Shown here: positions 25,112-37,106 of the stretch, one piece after another
How the letters are laid out: each line of letters begins with the position of its first letter
Numbering within the stretch: the first letter of the stretch is position 1
NCBI RefSeq assembly: GCF_963576675.1
Contig: NC_088918.1
Span: 48,517,501 to 48,581,500, forward strand
Length of the DNA: 64,000 nt
Source of the DNA: Euphorbia lathyris
Taxonomy: Eukaryota; Streptophyta; Magnoliopsida; Malpighiales; Euphorbiaceae
Direction: 5' to 3'
Notes under the pieces: model-generated
Databases searched by the model: none
What the model was told of the DNA's origin: nothing
The model's input: the letters and a program-made list of their open reading frames with translations, nothing else
Program-made: the position numbers and the translations under genes

Positions 25112-25781
25112 TCTATATATAATATAAAACAGTAACGATGGAACTGAGGTGTCACTTCCTCCTTTTTTAGTGATAAAAAATTTAATATATTAATTTTAAT
25201 TTTATTATATATATTTATCTATAAAAATATTATTTTATCCGTACTATATCTAAGAGTTCTACAGAATTTAAATTAATCCCTAAAATCTCTCTAATTCTCT
25301 ACACATCTATATAGCTATATATAATATAAAACAGTAACGATGGAACTGAGGTGTCACTTCCTCCTTTTTTAGTGATAAAAAATTTAATATATTAATTTTA
25401 ATTTTATTATGTATATTTATCTATAAAAAGATTATTTTATCCCATATATCTAAGAGTACTACAGAATTTAAATTAATCCCTAAAATCTCTCTAATTCTCT
25501 ACATATCTATCTATATATAATATAAAACAGTAATGATGGAACTGAGGTGTCACTTCCTCCTTTTTTACTGATAAAAAATATAATATAATATATAATATAT
25601 TAGTTTTTATTTTATTATTATATTTATCTATAAAAATATTATTTAAAGTAAATGTGAAAATCAAATAATAATATTTAATTTATATAACACATTTATGTCA
25701 TTAATTGTAATTATTAAATTGTATTTTTATTAATATTTATATATTAAGATGAATCCGTGCATCGCACGGGCCAAAAACTAG
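25112..25781 (+). mobile_element. Small compound Helitron with three tandem 5' ends
   Basis: The block TCTATATATAATATAAAAC...GGTGTCACTTCC occurs three times, with its GATGG core at 25137, 25339 and 25535. The last block runs into a 3' end with hairpin CCGTGC-ATC-GCACGG (25755-25769) and CTAG (25778-25781). The outer borders are A and T. The 3' end is the same type as that of the Helitron at 7960-10717. No coding capacity. Confidence 0.75.
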
Positions 25782-25913
25782 TTATTAGTATATATCTCTA
25801 TAACTCCTCTAAAGTTATAATGTAATTTTCTTCCTCATATTTATCATGTATTCCATATCTCATAACTAGGATTTACTTCAAACAAAATTACTGTAAGGTT
25901 AAACTTTTTCTAT

Positions 25914-26111
25914 GTATAAATACATATCTTCTGTAAACCCTAATTAATACAATTACAATAACACGATTACCACTCTTCCCTCGGCTACAGTCGCACCAAC
26001 TTTTTCTTCCCCGGCCAATCTTACGTAGCCATCTCCCGCTGCCATGGTTTCTTCTTCTTCCCGTGAACAAACAAACTCCACTTTTCGTGCCTCCATCCAC
26101 ACCATGATTAC
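25914..26111 (+). pseudogene. Possible host gene promoter and first exon, interrupted
   Basis: A TATA-like TGTATAAATACATA lies at about 25913-25926. About 115 bases downstream, the ATG at 26044 opens MVSSSSREQTNSTFR..., which stops being plausible at 26111 where a possible LTR (TGATAAGTG) begins. The frame could resume at 28591 (ATTACAAGTACTGGG...) and end at a CAAG|GTAATT splice donor at 28650/28651. The joined reading stays open and would flank the LTR with the duplication attac. I do not recognise the protein. Evidence is weak and rests on layout. Confidence 0.27.
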
Positions 26112-26236
26112 TGATAAGTGTCCAATCCAACAGTGAAATGCCCACTTTAGTACCAGGTTATTTAGTTAATTTAATTGTTATTCTGGGTGTTATTGCTTGT
26201 TTTGGTATATTTTATCTCCACATGACTCATGTGATT

Positions 26237-26559
26237 GGCCATGTGAGACGTAAAGCGCTTGATGCGAGAATAAAATGAGAGACGTAGAGTGCTTGATGCG
26301 CCGGTTAGGAGAACCGAAGAGTGGCAAAGGGATGTAGTGGTGAGGGGTAGGGGAAGACCTAAGCAAACTTGGAGGAGGGTGATCGAGAGTGATATGAGTT
26401 TACTGGGAATTGAGGAAAATATGGTAGTGGATAGGACGGAGTGGAGGGAGCGAATTTGTGTCGCTGACACGACTTGATTTCACGGTTTTATATGATGGTT
26501 CATGTTAGCCGACCCCGAATCATTTCGGGACTAAGGCTTTGTTGTTGTTGTTGTTGATG
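26237..26559 (+). mobile_element. RTE-type LINE, 5'-truncated 3' end
   Basis: This 323-bp insertion is flanked by a perfect 15-bp duplication ATGACTCATGTGATT (26222-26236 and 26560-26574). It encodes the C-terminal tail typical of plant RTE ORFs (RRTEEWQRDV, GRGRPKQTWRRVI, WRERICVADTT) with its stop at 26475, then a short 3' UTR ending in (TTG)n, the usual RTE terminus. The perfect duplication suggests a young insertion. Confidence 0.93.
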
Positions 26560-26698
26560 ATGACTCATGTGATTAAAAGGAGCTGAATTGGACCTAACTT
26601 GAAGCAAATTTGGACTAGAAGCGAATTTCGAGCTGATTTCGAGGAGCTGAAACGAAGGCAGAGTTAGTCTTGCCCAAGACTAAAGATTCGGAACTGCA

Positions 26699-28361
26699 TG
26701 TTAGGGATTATTGCCAGTTCATCAACTGTAGCGTAGCGGAATTGCAGTTTAAAATTTATTTCTAATCCCTTTAATTTGATCTTTGTTCGTTAACCATTGA
26801 TTGAATAAAACCTTTTGATCCGTTTAGGGATATAAACATACCCGGACTGTCTCTTCTAGAGACGGTTGAAGAATCCACAAGGTAGTAGGATCTCCGTAGT
26901 CAGGTGCACGAACAGCTATTGAGCCAGAACCGGTGCTAGCCGAAGAACGAACGAAGAACATGAGAGATTGTGAAATTTTACCAAAATCCCACTATATGAA
27001 TCATAGTGGTGCTGCCGAAAATCAATTTGATTTTCTTTCTAAATCTTGGTGGTGGCCGAATTAGTATATTAGGGTTAATTAGGTTTAGAGTGTTTTAATT
27101 TATATATATATAGTGTATTCCTAAACTAAACCTAATTGGTTTAGGGTTAATTGGTTAGTTACAAAACTAATCCAATCCTAATCTAATTACATAAATAAAT
27201 ACCAATAATATTTATTCTATGCAATTAATTATGATTAGATTAAATCTAATTACCTCAATTAAACAAACAACACTAATTAATAAATTAACGTATTAGTTTA
27301 ATTAATTATTCACCGAATGCAATATTATTAATTTAAAAATTAATTAATTACATTCCGTAAATTAATTAATCAATTAAATATTCAACTCCTAAAACCATTA
27401 ATTAATTACATTGATACAAAGTATCAATTAATCAATTAATCAACAACTAATTAATTACCTTGACATTTTATTGTCAATCAATTAATAAATTCTATCTCTC
27501 CAATGTACCGTTCTATGAGTTCTAACTCAGATGTTCGATGTGCACGATCCTATGGGTCTGTTCTTAGCTAGTAGTGGGCTTATCGCTCACAGACAGTAAG
27601 TGGGTTCTAGCAAACCATTACTGCCCCTAACTAAGACAGAGTTTCAGCAGTTTAAAGATGCAGAGACCCTGTAGTTATCTCTTAACGTCTTTTACCATTT
27701 GATATCGATATTATAAACAAGAGGCATGGCAGATGTCATCCTCTCTGATGTTTATGATATTTCTTGATCTTAAGTAGATTAATGAATCAGATAAGTAAAC
27801 TACTTATCAGGGTGTGGACACACACTTATCAATCTCACTTATTAAGTGGCCTGTGATATCATCTCACTGTTATGTGAGTGGTAATTCCATCACTTCACTA
27901 TCAATGCTAATGTGTTCACCTATTCACCCAATCATACCCATATTTGGCATCCTGTTAGGCGTATGTCAAAGTGAACCGGATCCCACATTGATATTATAAT
28001 GAAATCTGGTCTGAAGACAGTTAGAGACCTACTTAAGAAAACTAATGACACAACCACCATGTAGTTTTCTCAGGCGGATCGATCCAGTCACATGTATACA
28101 ACATGTACCCATATTCACAACTGACTTATCAAATGCTATGGCTAGTATCAATTACTACCATACAGTCGTCGAATATACAAGTCTGTGGTCCTAATCATTC
28201 CCATGATAGAATAGACTTGGGATATGGTTTTACGATTATCAATCAATGGATTCTCTATTCATATTATAACACAAGATATAAATGAACTAGATTAATGCCT
28301 TTATTAATGTGACAAATACATTTTATAAGAACCAATGCCTATGAACTAGGGCACACCAACA
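26699..28361 (-). repeat. Copia-type solo LTR (1663 bp, TSD ctgca)
   Basis: Plus-strand ends are TGTTAGGG and ACACCAACA, so the minus-strand sense starts TGTTGGTGTGCCCTAG. It is flanked by ctgca at 26694-26698 and 28362-28366. No internal region or second LTR is present, so it is a solo LTR left by recombination. It is a different family from the copia at 5925. The Ty1/copia assignment is from general LTR resemblance only; the ORFs inside are spurious. Confidence 0.88.
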
Positions 28362-28650
28362 CTGCAGAAATCTGCATTGATAAGGACTCTTCTCCTATTC
28401 TATCGAGAATGAACCTGGACAGCTGTAGATGACTAATCATGCATGAAATTATGAGATATGACAGATTAGAAAAAAGAACCCTAACTCCATCTCTCTCAAA
28501 TTCGCCCCAACCACCTCCACTCTTCACAAACTTCCTGGACCTCATCCACACCTCCTTCAATCACCACAGAGATAATACATGTACAATTACAATTACAAGT
28601 ACTGGGCATACATGTAACCACAGCTTCAGAAGATGTCAGAACACTTCAAG

Positions 28651-30323
28651 GTAATTAAGAGGCATTTTTTTTGCACATATGAATTTCAACCCACCTTTCC
28701 CTCGAAGGAGATGAGGCACGAGGTCCCCTCCTCCAAAAAGGGCAGTAAGCACACTTTTCTTTTCAATTTATTTTCATTTTGTTTGCTACCCTTCGCCCCT
28801 GATTGTTTGAATTCCATATTGAGGATAATGCGAGATGAAAAGTGGGGAAGGGGTTTTCACTATAGAAGTGCTTGACTGATTTTGGTTGTGATGGTTAATT
28901 TGTTAAAAGGCTTCTGGCTTCTAGATGATTTGAAAATTTTCTGCTGCAATTTTCTGGGTCTAATTCTATAGGATATGTGCTGAAATAGTGTGAGGTGTCC
29001 ACCTCAAAAGAAAAAAATCAAAAAATATGCTCGAGTCTAGTGTGAGGTGTCCACCTCTTGCTTCGTCCCTAAAACTACCAATGCTAGCTCTCTGTTTTGC
29101 GCTTGATTGAAACTAGGCTGCTGACTTAGTATTGAGATGCTTAAGTTTTGTATTGAGTAAAGTTGTTGATTTCAAAAGGCCAGGATTGCATAATTGCCTT
29201 AAGTATGCATACGAACTACTTGATTAATCTCCTATTACATGAAAAAGATGTTTTGAATGAAGCAACACCACTTTTATCCCAATTTTTTTTTGAAAGACTT
29301 TGAGACTAAATGCAAGAACAAAATACATTAAACTTTGTTCTATGTTTCTGAGTGTTGTCCAATTTTAGTTTGAAATTTTAGAACTTGCCATGTTATGCAT
29401 TTCGAGACCACATCTGATGAATTCAAGCATTAAAAACGATAAGGGCATTAGGTTTTTTTTTCTCAACCATTTTTAATAAAATTTGAACCCTTAGTCTGAA
29501 CAAGACTAACAAAGAATAACAGTACCCAGCCCTTAGTTTAGCCACACTTGAGCCTTTTTCCCCATCCTTGACACAATCCTTGTTTGAGTCCATTGGCTAG
29601 GGCCATTTTAGCCGTTAGAGTCTGTACACTCTTTTACTTTATTCAATGTTTAGTTGTTGCTTTCAGCAATGCCTATGTTCAAGATAACTACAGGCTCACC
29701 AAATTATGATGATCCAATTGAATAGTCCTTTAGTTATATTATATGTGGTTGTGCTTCAAAAAGGTGTCTAAATGGACATTAACTTTAGTAGCTTTCTTGT
29801 TCTAGTTTGAAGAATCATCTTTAGTAAAGGGGAAAAAAGCCTCAAAGAAAAAAAAAAGAACAAAAACCAGAGCCAGAAAAAAGGAAAAAAACAGAAGCAA
29901 AAAGAAAAAAATATTTGTTTTGTAGTTTATTCATTTCAGTATGATTATAGCTGTTTAAGTTAGTCTTGAACATTCATTCATTCTGAAGTTTGAGAATTAT
30001 AAGTCGTTTGTAAATAATTGTGTCTTGATTTCTGTTTTGGCCATTTTCAGAGTAAAATGTACATTTTTACTACTCTCAGTTTCGCATTCTTCCTCCTTTT
30101 CGTTCCAAAGCTTAACTCTAGCCTATGTTACACCCTATTTTAAGTCATTTTGATTTAGTGTCTTGAATTCATACTAAGTGGTGGAGATTTGATAATAGTT
30201 TTCTTTCTTCTTAAGCCTTATTTTTTCAAACTATCACTTAGTTGTGTTACCTAACCCAATTTTTGCAAAACTCATCTTGAGTTTTTGTTATATTTTAGCG
30301 CTTTTTCTTTGTTTATGGCACTA
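28651..30323 (+). other. 3' noncoding region of gypsy element A (left part)
   Basis: No coding region. ATTGAGGATAATG followed by a G-rich tract (about 28817-28855) matches the sequence that follows the env-like ORF in element #2 (39240-39280), so this is probably the post-env region of an Athila-type element. It contains two copies of a 20-base repeat around the palindrome GAGGTGTCCACCTC (28986-29005 and 29038-29057). Element #2 inserted at cacta (30319-30323), and the region continues at 41999. Confidence 0.5.
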
Positions 30324-31610
30324 TGTTAGGCATGAAATTGACTAAGTTTAACATAGTATTTATAAGGGAATTTGGGTATTTTCTATGTCATTTGGTGAAG
30401 AATGAGGGCTAATTATTGTCTTTATGCAGATAAGCAAAGATAAATGCTAAACTCGTTGGAAACAGCTTGTTTTGCTAATGCCAAAGAGGAGTGGAGCCTT
30501 TCTTGTATCCAGCGGTCAAACCCCGGATTATCCAATGACGGACAGCGACAGGTCAGTGGTGGCAGAGGCAGAGGCAGAGCGGCAGGTGAAAGTGTGTTGC
30601 GATGGGATTTCTAAAAGTAGCAAGATGACATGAAGTATCAACCCCTTGAGTGTTCAAGGGTCAATGGATTTTTAATCATTTCATTTTATTTCGGTTGTAG
30701 TGTTTAGTTGACTTATTTTGCTGGAAGGGTACAAAAGTTGTACCGATTTTGCCCCTGTCTTTCTCTTTAAGTAGGTTAAGCAAAGGAAAGATAGGGAGTT
30801 CGGAATTTTTAGTTTTTTTTAGAAAAGTAGAATAGTTGTAGAAAGAAAGAAAGGAAGAGCTCCCATGGAGTCTCGAGCTGTATCAAGAACTACCGACTGC
30901 TCACTGCTCGATATGAGTGAGTAGTCCATTTTGAATGGGCACGACCAGGCCGACCTGGTTATGTAAGTTTTTACAATCGTTTTTAATGAATAGTTAGTAT
31001 TTCGCCAATGTTGTGATTAATGAGGATTTAACTTTCATGCCTAGGCATTTATTTATGTGTTAGATGGATGATAGGACACTGCTTTCATCTTCACTGATAT
31101 CTCTATTAATCTCCCAACCTCGAAGCTGACAAGTTAGATGGTTGTGTCAAGGGTTCTCTTAACCAGAAATGCAGTTTTGTTCTTAATGCTAGAAAGAACG
31201 TATCTTTAGGACGCTAAAGGTGCTAGTAAGTCTTAGGAGTTTGAGAACACACGAAAGTTTACTCAAACTCACTTCAAAACTGATACTTTGGCTTCATTGG
31301 CATTATCTTCTATTTCATGTGAATGTTGTAAGACGAAGCACAACCTGTTCGGCCGGGTCGAGCCTGTTCTATTCTCTAAATCATTACAAAGCTATCTAAT
31401 TTCTTACTGCATCAGACCTCTTACATCTCACTAAACCAACATCACACAATCAACTTAAAAAAGAAGAAAGCTTATTTGACACACACACACGCTGTTTACC
31501 AACAATTTCTGATATACATTTGAATCTCAATCCCTGTGGAGACGATACTTAACTTATCACTTTATTACTTGTATCTAGTGCACTTGCTAGAGTCTAATCT
31601 AAGGACAACA
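30324..31610 (+). repeat. 5' LTR of Athila #2
   Basis: 1287 bp, TGTTAGGC to GGACAACA, near-identical to 40708-41993. It holds the palindrome GGTACAA-AAG-TTGTACC at about 30728-30744, one arm of which is mutated in the 3' copy. The promoter position is not clear. Confidence 0.96.
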
Positions 31611-31616
31611 AGTTTT

Positions 31617-31634
31617 TGGCGCCGTTGCCGGGGA
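31617..31634 (+). other. Primer binding site of Athila #2, tRNA-Asp type
   Basis: TGGCGCCGTTGCCGGGGA, six bases after the LTR, complementary to the tRNA-Asp 3' end. Confidence 0.93.
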
Positions 31635-31731
31635 TTGAAAGCAACAAATCTATCTGAAATTTCTGTGAAACAGGGTGTTTTTAATCCGTTTGCTTAGGCG
31701 TGCAGGAAACAAAGAAGCTATTAACCTGTTT

Positions 31732-33549
31732 ATGCGCAGAGTTGGACCTCCTGTTTTTCCTATCGATCTCAAATTAGAGAGGACGTGTAGACGAAACAGA
31801 GCGGGAGCTCAACGTGCTAGACAGAGAGAAAGGCAAAGAGAGAGAAGAATGGCTGGAAGGGAAGGACCAGAACAGTCAGTTCCATCAAACCAAGAAGAAG
31901 AAGGGGAAAATAATAACCCTCCTGTTATGAGAATTAGAGACTGCTCGAGGCCAACCACAGAGGGACATTCATCATGTATCGTGTTACCCAACGAGGGGAA
32001 CAACATGTTCGAAGTGAAGGGGTCCATGATACAGATGATCCAGGCCTCCGTACAATTTAATGGGTTTCAATCTGAAGATCCAAATGGGAATATTCAAGAA
32101 TTCATCACGTTGTGCAACACATTCAGATCAAACAGAGGTGTTTCTGATGACGTAATCAGATTGAAGCTGTTTCCTTTTTCCCTGAGGGATAAAGAGAAAA
32201 CCTGGCTGCGAAATTTACAGCCGGGAACAATCACGAGTTGGGAAGAGATGGCACGAGCTTTTCTTATGAAATATTTCCCACCTTGACAAGCCATCAAACT
32301 GAGAAATGAAGTGTCACGCTTCATACAAGACGAAGACGAGTCGCTGGCAGAAGCATGGGAAAGGTACAAAGAGCTGCTCAGAAGGGTGCCAAATCATGGT
32401 ATCCCTATGTGGATGCAGATGCAGAACTTTTACAATGGCGCGACCAACATTTACAAAATCCAGATTGAATCTATCGCGAATGGTAACCCAGAAGATCTAG
32501 AGCCACAGGCTTTATATGACCTCATAGAGAAAGTGGTAAGCACAAGCTGCAACTGGCACTCCGCCAGAAGTGAAGGGAAAAGGACAGGAAACAAAGATGT
32601 TGTGGCAAAATTGACTAGCCAAGTAGAACAGCTTACTCGACAGCTGGGAAAGATAAATGTTTCGTCCATTCACAATGAACCACCATTCAATGACATTTGT
32701 GATTTTTGCGGAGGAGCCCATTTCAACATAAATTGTCCCGGAGATAAGTCGGAAAAGGGCAAACAGGCTGAATGTGACTACGCAGGGTATAATCAAAGGA
32801 ACCAGCCTAACCGTTATTCTAACACGTATAACTCTGAAACCAGGAACCATCCAAATTTTGGATGGACAGGCTAACCGGACCAGCTGGGACAACCACGGTA
32901 TCAAGATCAGCCGAGGTATCAACAACAGCAAGGAGGACATTACCAAAGACAACCTCAGCAGCAATACAAGCAACCTGTGCCACAAAAGGAAGATGTCGAA
33001 CCAGATATGAAAACAATGATGATGCAGTTCATGAAACAGACGCAGGCGTCGATCAAGAATCTGGAGACACAAGTTCACCAGATAGCCGCATCCACATCAA
33101 AAGGAAAGGGAATAATGCCAAGCAACACAGAGCCAAATCCTAAAGGCGACGTCATGGCAATCACCCTAAGGTCTGGTAAGGAAACTCAACCAGTTGTTTT
33201 GACTGATAAGAATGCTGAGTGTGCAGGAACGTCCAAAGAAGCTGAAGGGGCACAGGAACAGGCTGTTCCTAGTAATGAAGAAACAAGGAAGGCTAACCAA
33301 GCAAGCAAGCCAGATCAAGAGGAGGAGGAAAGAACGTATAAACCACCGCCGTATGTTCCACCTATGCCGTATCCTACGCGTCTAATCAACAAGAAGTTGG
33401 AAGAGCAGAATTCGAAGGTGTTGGATACCTTAAGGAAGTTACACATCAACATTCCTTTTGTGGAAGCACTGGCACAAATGCCGACATACGCCAAATTCCT
33501 AAAAGACATCCTGTCGAACAAAAAGAAACTGGAGAACATTTCCATGATA
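31732..33549 (+). pseudogene. gag of Athila #2, with stops
   Basis: The ATG at 31732 (MRRVGPPVF) is the first in a frame open since about 31675 and gives a usual Athila-type start. An Arg-rich N-terminus is followed by the gag capsid domain (EDPNGNIQEFITLC, KLFPFSLRDKEKTWL, WEEMARAFLMKYFPP), a zinc knuckle of form C-X2-C-X3-H-X4-C (CDFCGGAHFNINC, about 32699-32740), a Gln-rich stretch and a coiled-coil-like segment (SIKNLETQVHQIA). In-frame stops are TGA at 32284-32286 and TAA at 32872-32874. The next stop, TAA at 33550, marks the border used here to protease. No frameshift in this part. Confidence 0.9.
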
Positions 33550-33552
33550 TAA

Positions 33553-34509
33553 CTCAACAGAGATTGTTCGTCAATACTCCAAAACAAGCAGCAGCTGCCC
33601 AAGAAGCTAAAAGATCCAGGGAGTTTTTCGATTCCTTGTTCTATTGGGAAGCTAAATATTGAAAATGCACTATGTGATTTAGGGGCTAGCATAAATCTCA
33701 TGCCATATTCTGTATATGCAAAACTTGGACTAGGAGAACCCCAACCTACTCGAATGTCTATTCAATTAGCTGATCGTTCAGTATACTATCCTAGGGGGGT
33801 TGTGGAAGATGTGCTAGTCAAAGTAGGGAAATTTGTTTTGCCCGTTGATTTCATTATAATGGACATAGATGAAGACTTGCATGTTCCTATCATCCTAGGT
33901 AGACCATTCTTAGCCACAGGAAAGGCATTGATAGACGTAGGTGAGGGACAATTATTTTTAAGAATTAATAGGGAAGAAGTCATCTTTAAGATGAACGAGG
34001 CAATGAGACGTGCAAATAATAATGATGACACATGCTGTTTCTTGGATGATTTTCAAAGTCTTTCTACTTTGCAGGAATAGAACACTTTAGAAACTTTATT
34101 GGGAGAAGAGGTGAACATATGCGAAGAAACAGGTTGTTCCATTGAATCCAGCTTACCGGCACCTCCTTTCGATCCTACTGTTCCTACTCATCAAGAACCA
34201 CCAGAGATACCAACTGTGCCAATGACTAAACCGGAATTGAAACCGTTGCCTGCACACCTCGAGTATGCATTCCTTGAACCACCCAGCGGAAGTCCGGTCA
34301 TCATATCATCAAAATTAACTCCTGATCAAACGGCGCAACTCATGGCGGTCTTGCGAAGAAACAAGAATGCAATCGCATGGAAAATTGATGACATAAAAGG
34401 AATTAGTCCGGCAGTCTGTGTTCACAGAATCCTGATGGAAAAGGACCACAGACCGACTGTTCAACCGCAACGAAGGCTAAATCCCCACATGAAGGAGGTT
34501 GTGAGAAAA
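33553..34509 (+). pseudogene. Aspartic protease region of Athila #2
   Basis: It is in the same frame as gag. It has the retropepsin-like core CDLGASINLMPYS with the D-L-G triad, then QLADRSVYYPRG, PVDFIIMD and LGRPFLATGKALIDVG. A TAG at 34078-34080 and a TAA at 34510-34512 interrupt it; the second falls just before the RT domain. The part after 34098 is the linker and the start of RT (IAWKIDDIKGISP, QRRLNPHMKEVV). The product would cut the gag-pol polyprotein in the particle. Confidence 0.86.
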
Positions 34510-34512
34510 TAA

Positions 34513-35712
34513 GTGCTCAAGCTTCTCGATGCTGGCATTATTTACCCAATATCTGATAGTGTGTGGACAAGCCCTGTTCACATTGTGCCAAAGAAGGGAG
34601 GAACGGTAGTAGTTCTCAACGAGAAAGACGAGTTAGTGCCCACAAGAACGATTACAGGGTGGAGAGTTTGTGTTGATTACAAAAAGCTAAATGAAGCCAC
34701 GAGGAAGGATCATTTCCCTTTGCCCTTCATTGATCAGATGCTGGAGCGTTTAGCAGGATATGCTTTCTACTGCTTTCTCGATGGTTACTCAGGATACAAT
34801 CAGATCGCAATTCATTGCGAGGACCAGGAGAAAACAACATTCACATGTCCATATGGGACTTATGCTTACAGAAGAATGCCGTTCGGGCTGTGCAATGCTC
34901 CTGCCACTTTTCAGCGATGCATGATGTCCATTTTTCATGACATGGTGGAGCGAACCGTTGAAATATTCATGGATGACTTCTCGGTTTATGGAAACTCTTT
35001 TGATAGTTGTCTAAACAACCTCGAAGCTGTGCTTGTGCGATGCAAGGAAACTAACTTGGTCTTAAATTGGGAGAAATGCCACTTCATGGTCACGGGAGGA
35101 ATTGTCCTTGGGCATAAAATTTCAGAAAGAGGGATGGAAGTGGACAAAGCTAAAGTAGAGGTGATAGAAAAGCTTGCTGTGCCCACCAATGTAAAGGATG
35201 TGCGAAGTTTTTTGGGGCATGCAGGGTTTTATCCCAGGTTCATCAAGGATTTTTCAAAGATTGCACTTCCTTTGTCGGCTTTACTTCATAAGGAAGCCGA
35301 ATTCTCTTTTGACGCAAACTGCGTAGAGGCTTTTGAGCTCCTAAAAACCAAGCTGATCAACTCACCTATACTGGCAGGACCGGACTGGGAGCAACCTTTT
35401 GAAATGATGTGCGACGCAAGCGATACTTGTGTGGGAGCTGTCCTTGGACAAAGGATTGAGAAGAAGTTCCGACCCATTTACTATGCAAGCAAGACATTAA
35501 ATGAGGCCCAGCAGAACTACACAACTACCGAGAAGGAACTTCTTGCAGTTGTGTATGCCTTCGACAAATTCAGACCTTACTTAGTGCTATCCAAGGTTGT
35601 TGTTCACACAGACCACGTTGCGTTGCGATACTTGTTCGCTAAAAAGGATGCTAAGCCGAGGCTGATCCGATGGTTATTATTGCTTCAAGAGTTTGATCTG
35701 GAAATAAAGATA
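34513..35712 (+). pseudogene. Reverse transcriptase and RNase H of Athila #2
   Basis: It is open from 34513 with [46 protein letters not shown] and the catalytic F-M-D-D at 34966-34977. RNase H follows with [37 protein letters not shown]. Near 35708 one A is missing from an A-run, and the frame moves by one; the integrase part resumes in the other frame at AADHLSR. All catalytic residues I can identify in RT are present. Confidence 0.92.
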
Positions 35713-37106
35713 AAAAGGGAACGGAGAATGTCGCAGCTGATCATTTGTCAAGAATTGATCACCAAGGCAGTCAGGAACAACCAGAGATTGTTGAAAGGTT
35801 TCCAGATGAACATCTATACACTGCACAGTCTGCGCCATGGTTTGCCGATATTGCCAATTACTTAGCAAGTTCGCTCAAGCCTCACAAACTGTCCACTAAT
35901 CAGAGGAGAAATTTTTTTGCTGAAATTAAATATTACTTTTGGGATGACCCTTATCTTTTCAGGTTGTACGCGGATCAAATTATTCGGAGATGTATATCGC
36001 AAGAAGAGGGACATGATGTTCTAAGCCACTGTCATGACCATGAAGCCGGAGGACACCATATCGCTAGCCGAACTGCGGCTAAGGTTCTTCAATCAGGTTT
36101 TTTCTGGCCAACACTTTTTAAAGATGCCCATCTGTTCGTTAGCACTTGTAATGAGTGCCAGCGAACAGGCAACATCTCGGCTCGGAATGCTATGCCCCTC
36201 AACAACATAGTTGTGTGCGAAATTTTTGACATCTGGGGCATAGATTTTATGGGACCATTCCCTACATCCTTAGGAAATAAATACATCTTAGTGGCTGTAG
36301 ATTATGTGAGCAAGTGGGTCGAAGCAATGGCTAGTCCCACCAATGACGCCCGTGTCGTAGTAAAATTCCTGAAAAGGCTGTTTGCCAGATTCGGTGTCCC
36401 ACGAGCAATCATTAGTGACCAAGGAACCCACTTTTGCAATGCCAAATTCGAGAAGCTGATGGGAAAGCTTGGAGTCTCTCACAGAATTGCCACACCTTAC
36501 CATCCACAAACAAGTGGACAAGTAGAGATTTCCAATCGTGAAATCAAAAGAATTTTAGAGAAAACTGTTGGCAATTCTAGGAGAGACTGGGCGAACAAGC
36601 TTGACGATGCTCTTTGGGCATATAGGACTGCCTATAAAACACCAATTGGAATGTCTCCGTTTAGATTATTATACGGAAAATCTTGTCACCTTCCTGTTGA
36701 AATGGAACACAAGGCCTTCTGGGCATTAACTTTCTTAAATTTTGAGCAACAGGCTGTTGGAGATCAGAGAAGACTTCAACTCTGCGACATGGAAGAATTT
36801 AGGTTGTTCTCATATGAGAATGCTGTGAATTACAAAAACAAGACTAAGCTGTGGCATGATAGAAAACTCCAGACAAAAACGTTCGAAGAAGGTCAGAGAG
36901 TCCTCCTGTACAACTCAAGACTCAGGTTGTTTCATGGGAAGCTCAAGTAAAGATGGACGGGACCTTATACGGTGCACACAGTGTTTAGTCATGGAGCAGT
37001 TGAGATTGGCAGGGAAGGTCAGGAACCTTTCAAAGTGAACGGGCAGATATTAAAGCCATATTTAGAGAACGATCACACAAGGAAGATTGATACCGTTCAT
37101 TTCTAG
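35713..37106 (+). pseudogene. Integrase of Athila #2
   Basis: It follows the frameshift near 35708. The zinc finger has H...[14 protein letters not shown]...CNECQRTGN. The catalytic core has D in WGIDFMG, D in ISDQGTHF and E in [14 protein letters not shown], so the D,D,E set is complete. The C-terminal domain ([16 protein letters not shown]) meets a TAA at 36948-36950, where relatives have Ser, then continues (RWTGPY, FKVNGQ) to the true end TAG at 37104-37106. Confidence 0.9.

Larger units (their letters stand above)
26112..28585 (+). repeat. Possible short solo LTR, interrupted by RTE LINE and copia LTR
   Basis: The segment starts TGATAAGTG and ends ATGTACA, and is flanked by attac on both sides (26107-26111 and 28586-28590). 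The right copy lies in repetitive ATTACAATTAC, so it could be chance. After removing the RTE insertion and the copia solo LTR, about 470 bases remain. They include the palindrome GTCTTGCCCAAGAC near 26668, similar in shape to the palindromes of the Athila-type LTRs of this window. Orientation is uncertain. Confidence 0.33.

Noticed and set aside
24970..25155. Small minus-strand ORF near the Helitron 5' end
   Set aside because: Low-complexity, overlaps the Helitron border, no homology pattern.
30319..30323. CACTA transposon end at the left border of Athila #2
   Set aside because: The cacta here is just the 5-bp target duplication of the retrotransposon (also at 41994-41998); no terminal inverted repeat follows.
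31617..31634. tRNA gene remnants at the TGGCGCCGTTGCCGGGGA sites
   Set aside because: These are primer sites complementary to a tRNA 3' end directly after LTRs, not tRNA genes.
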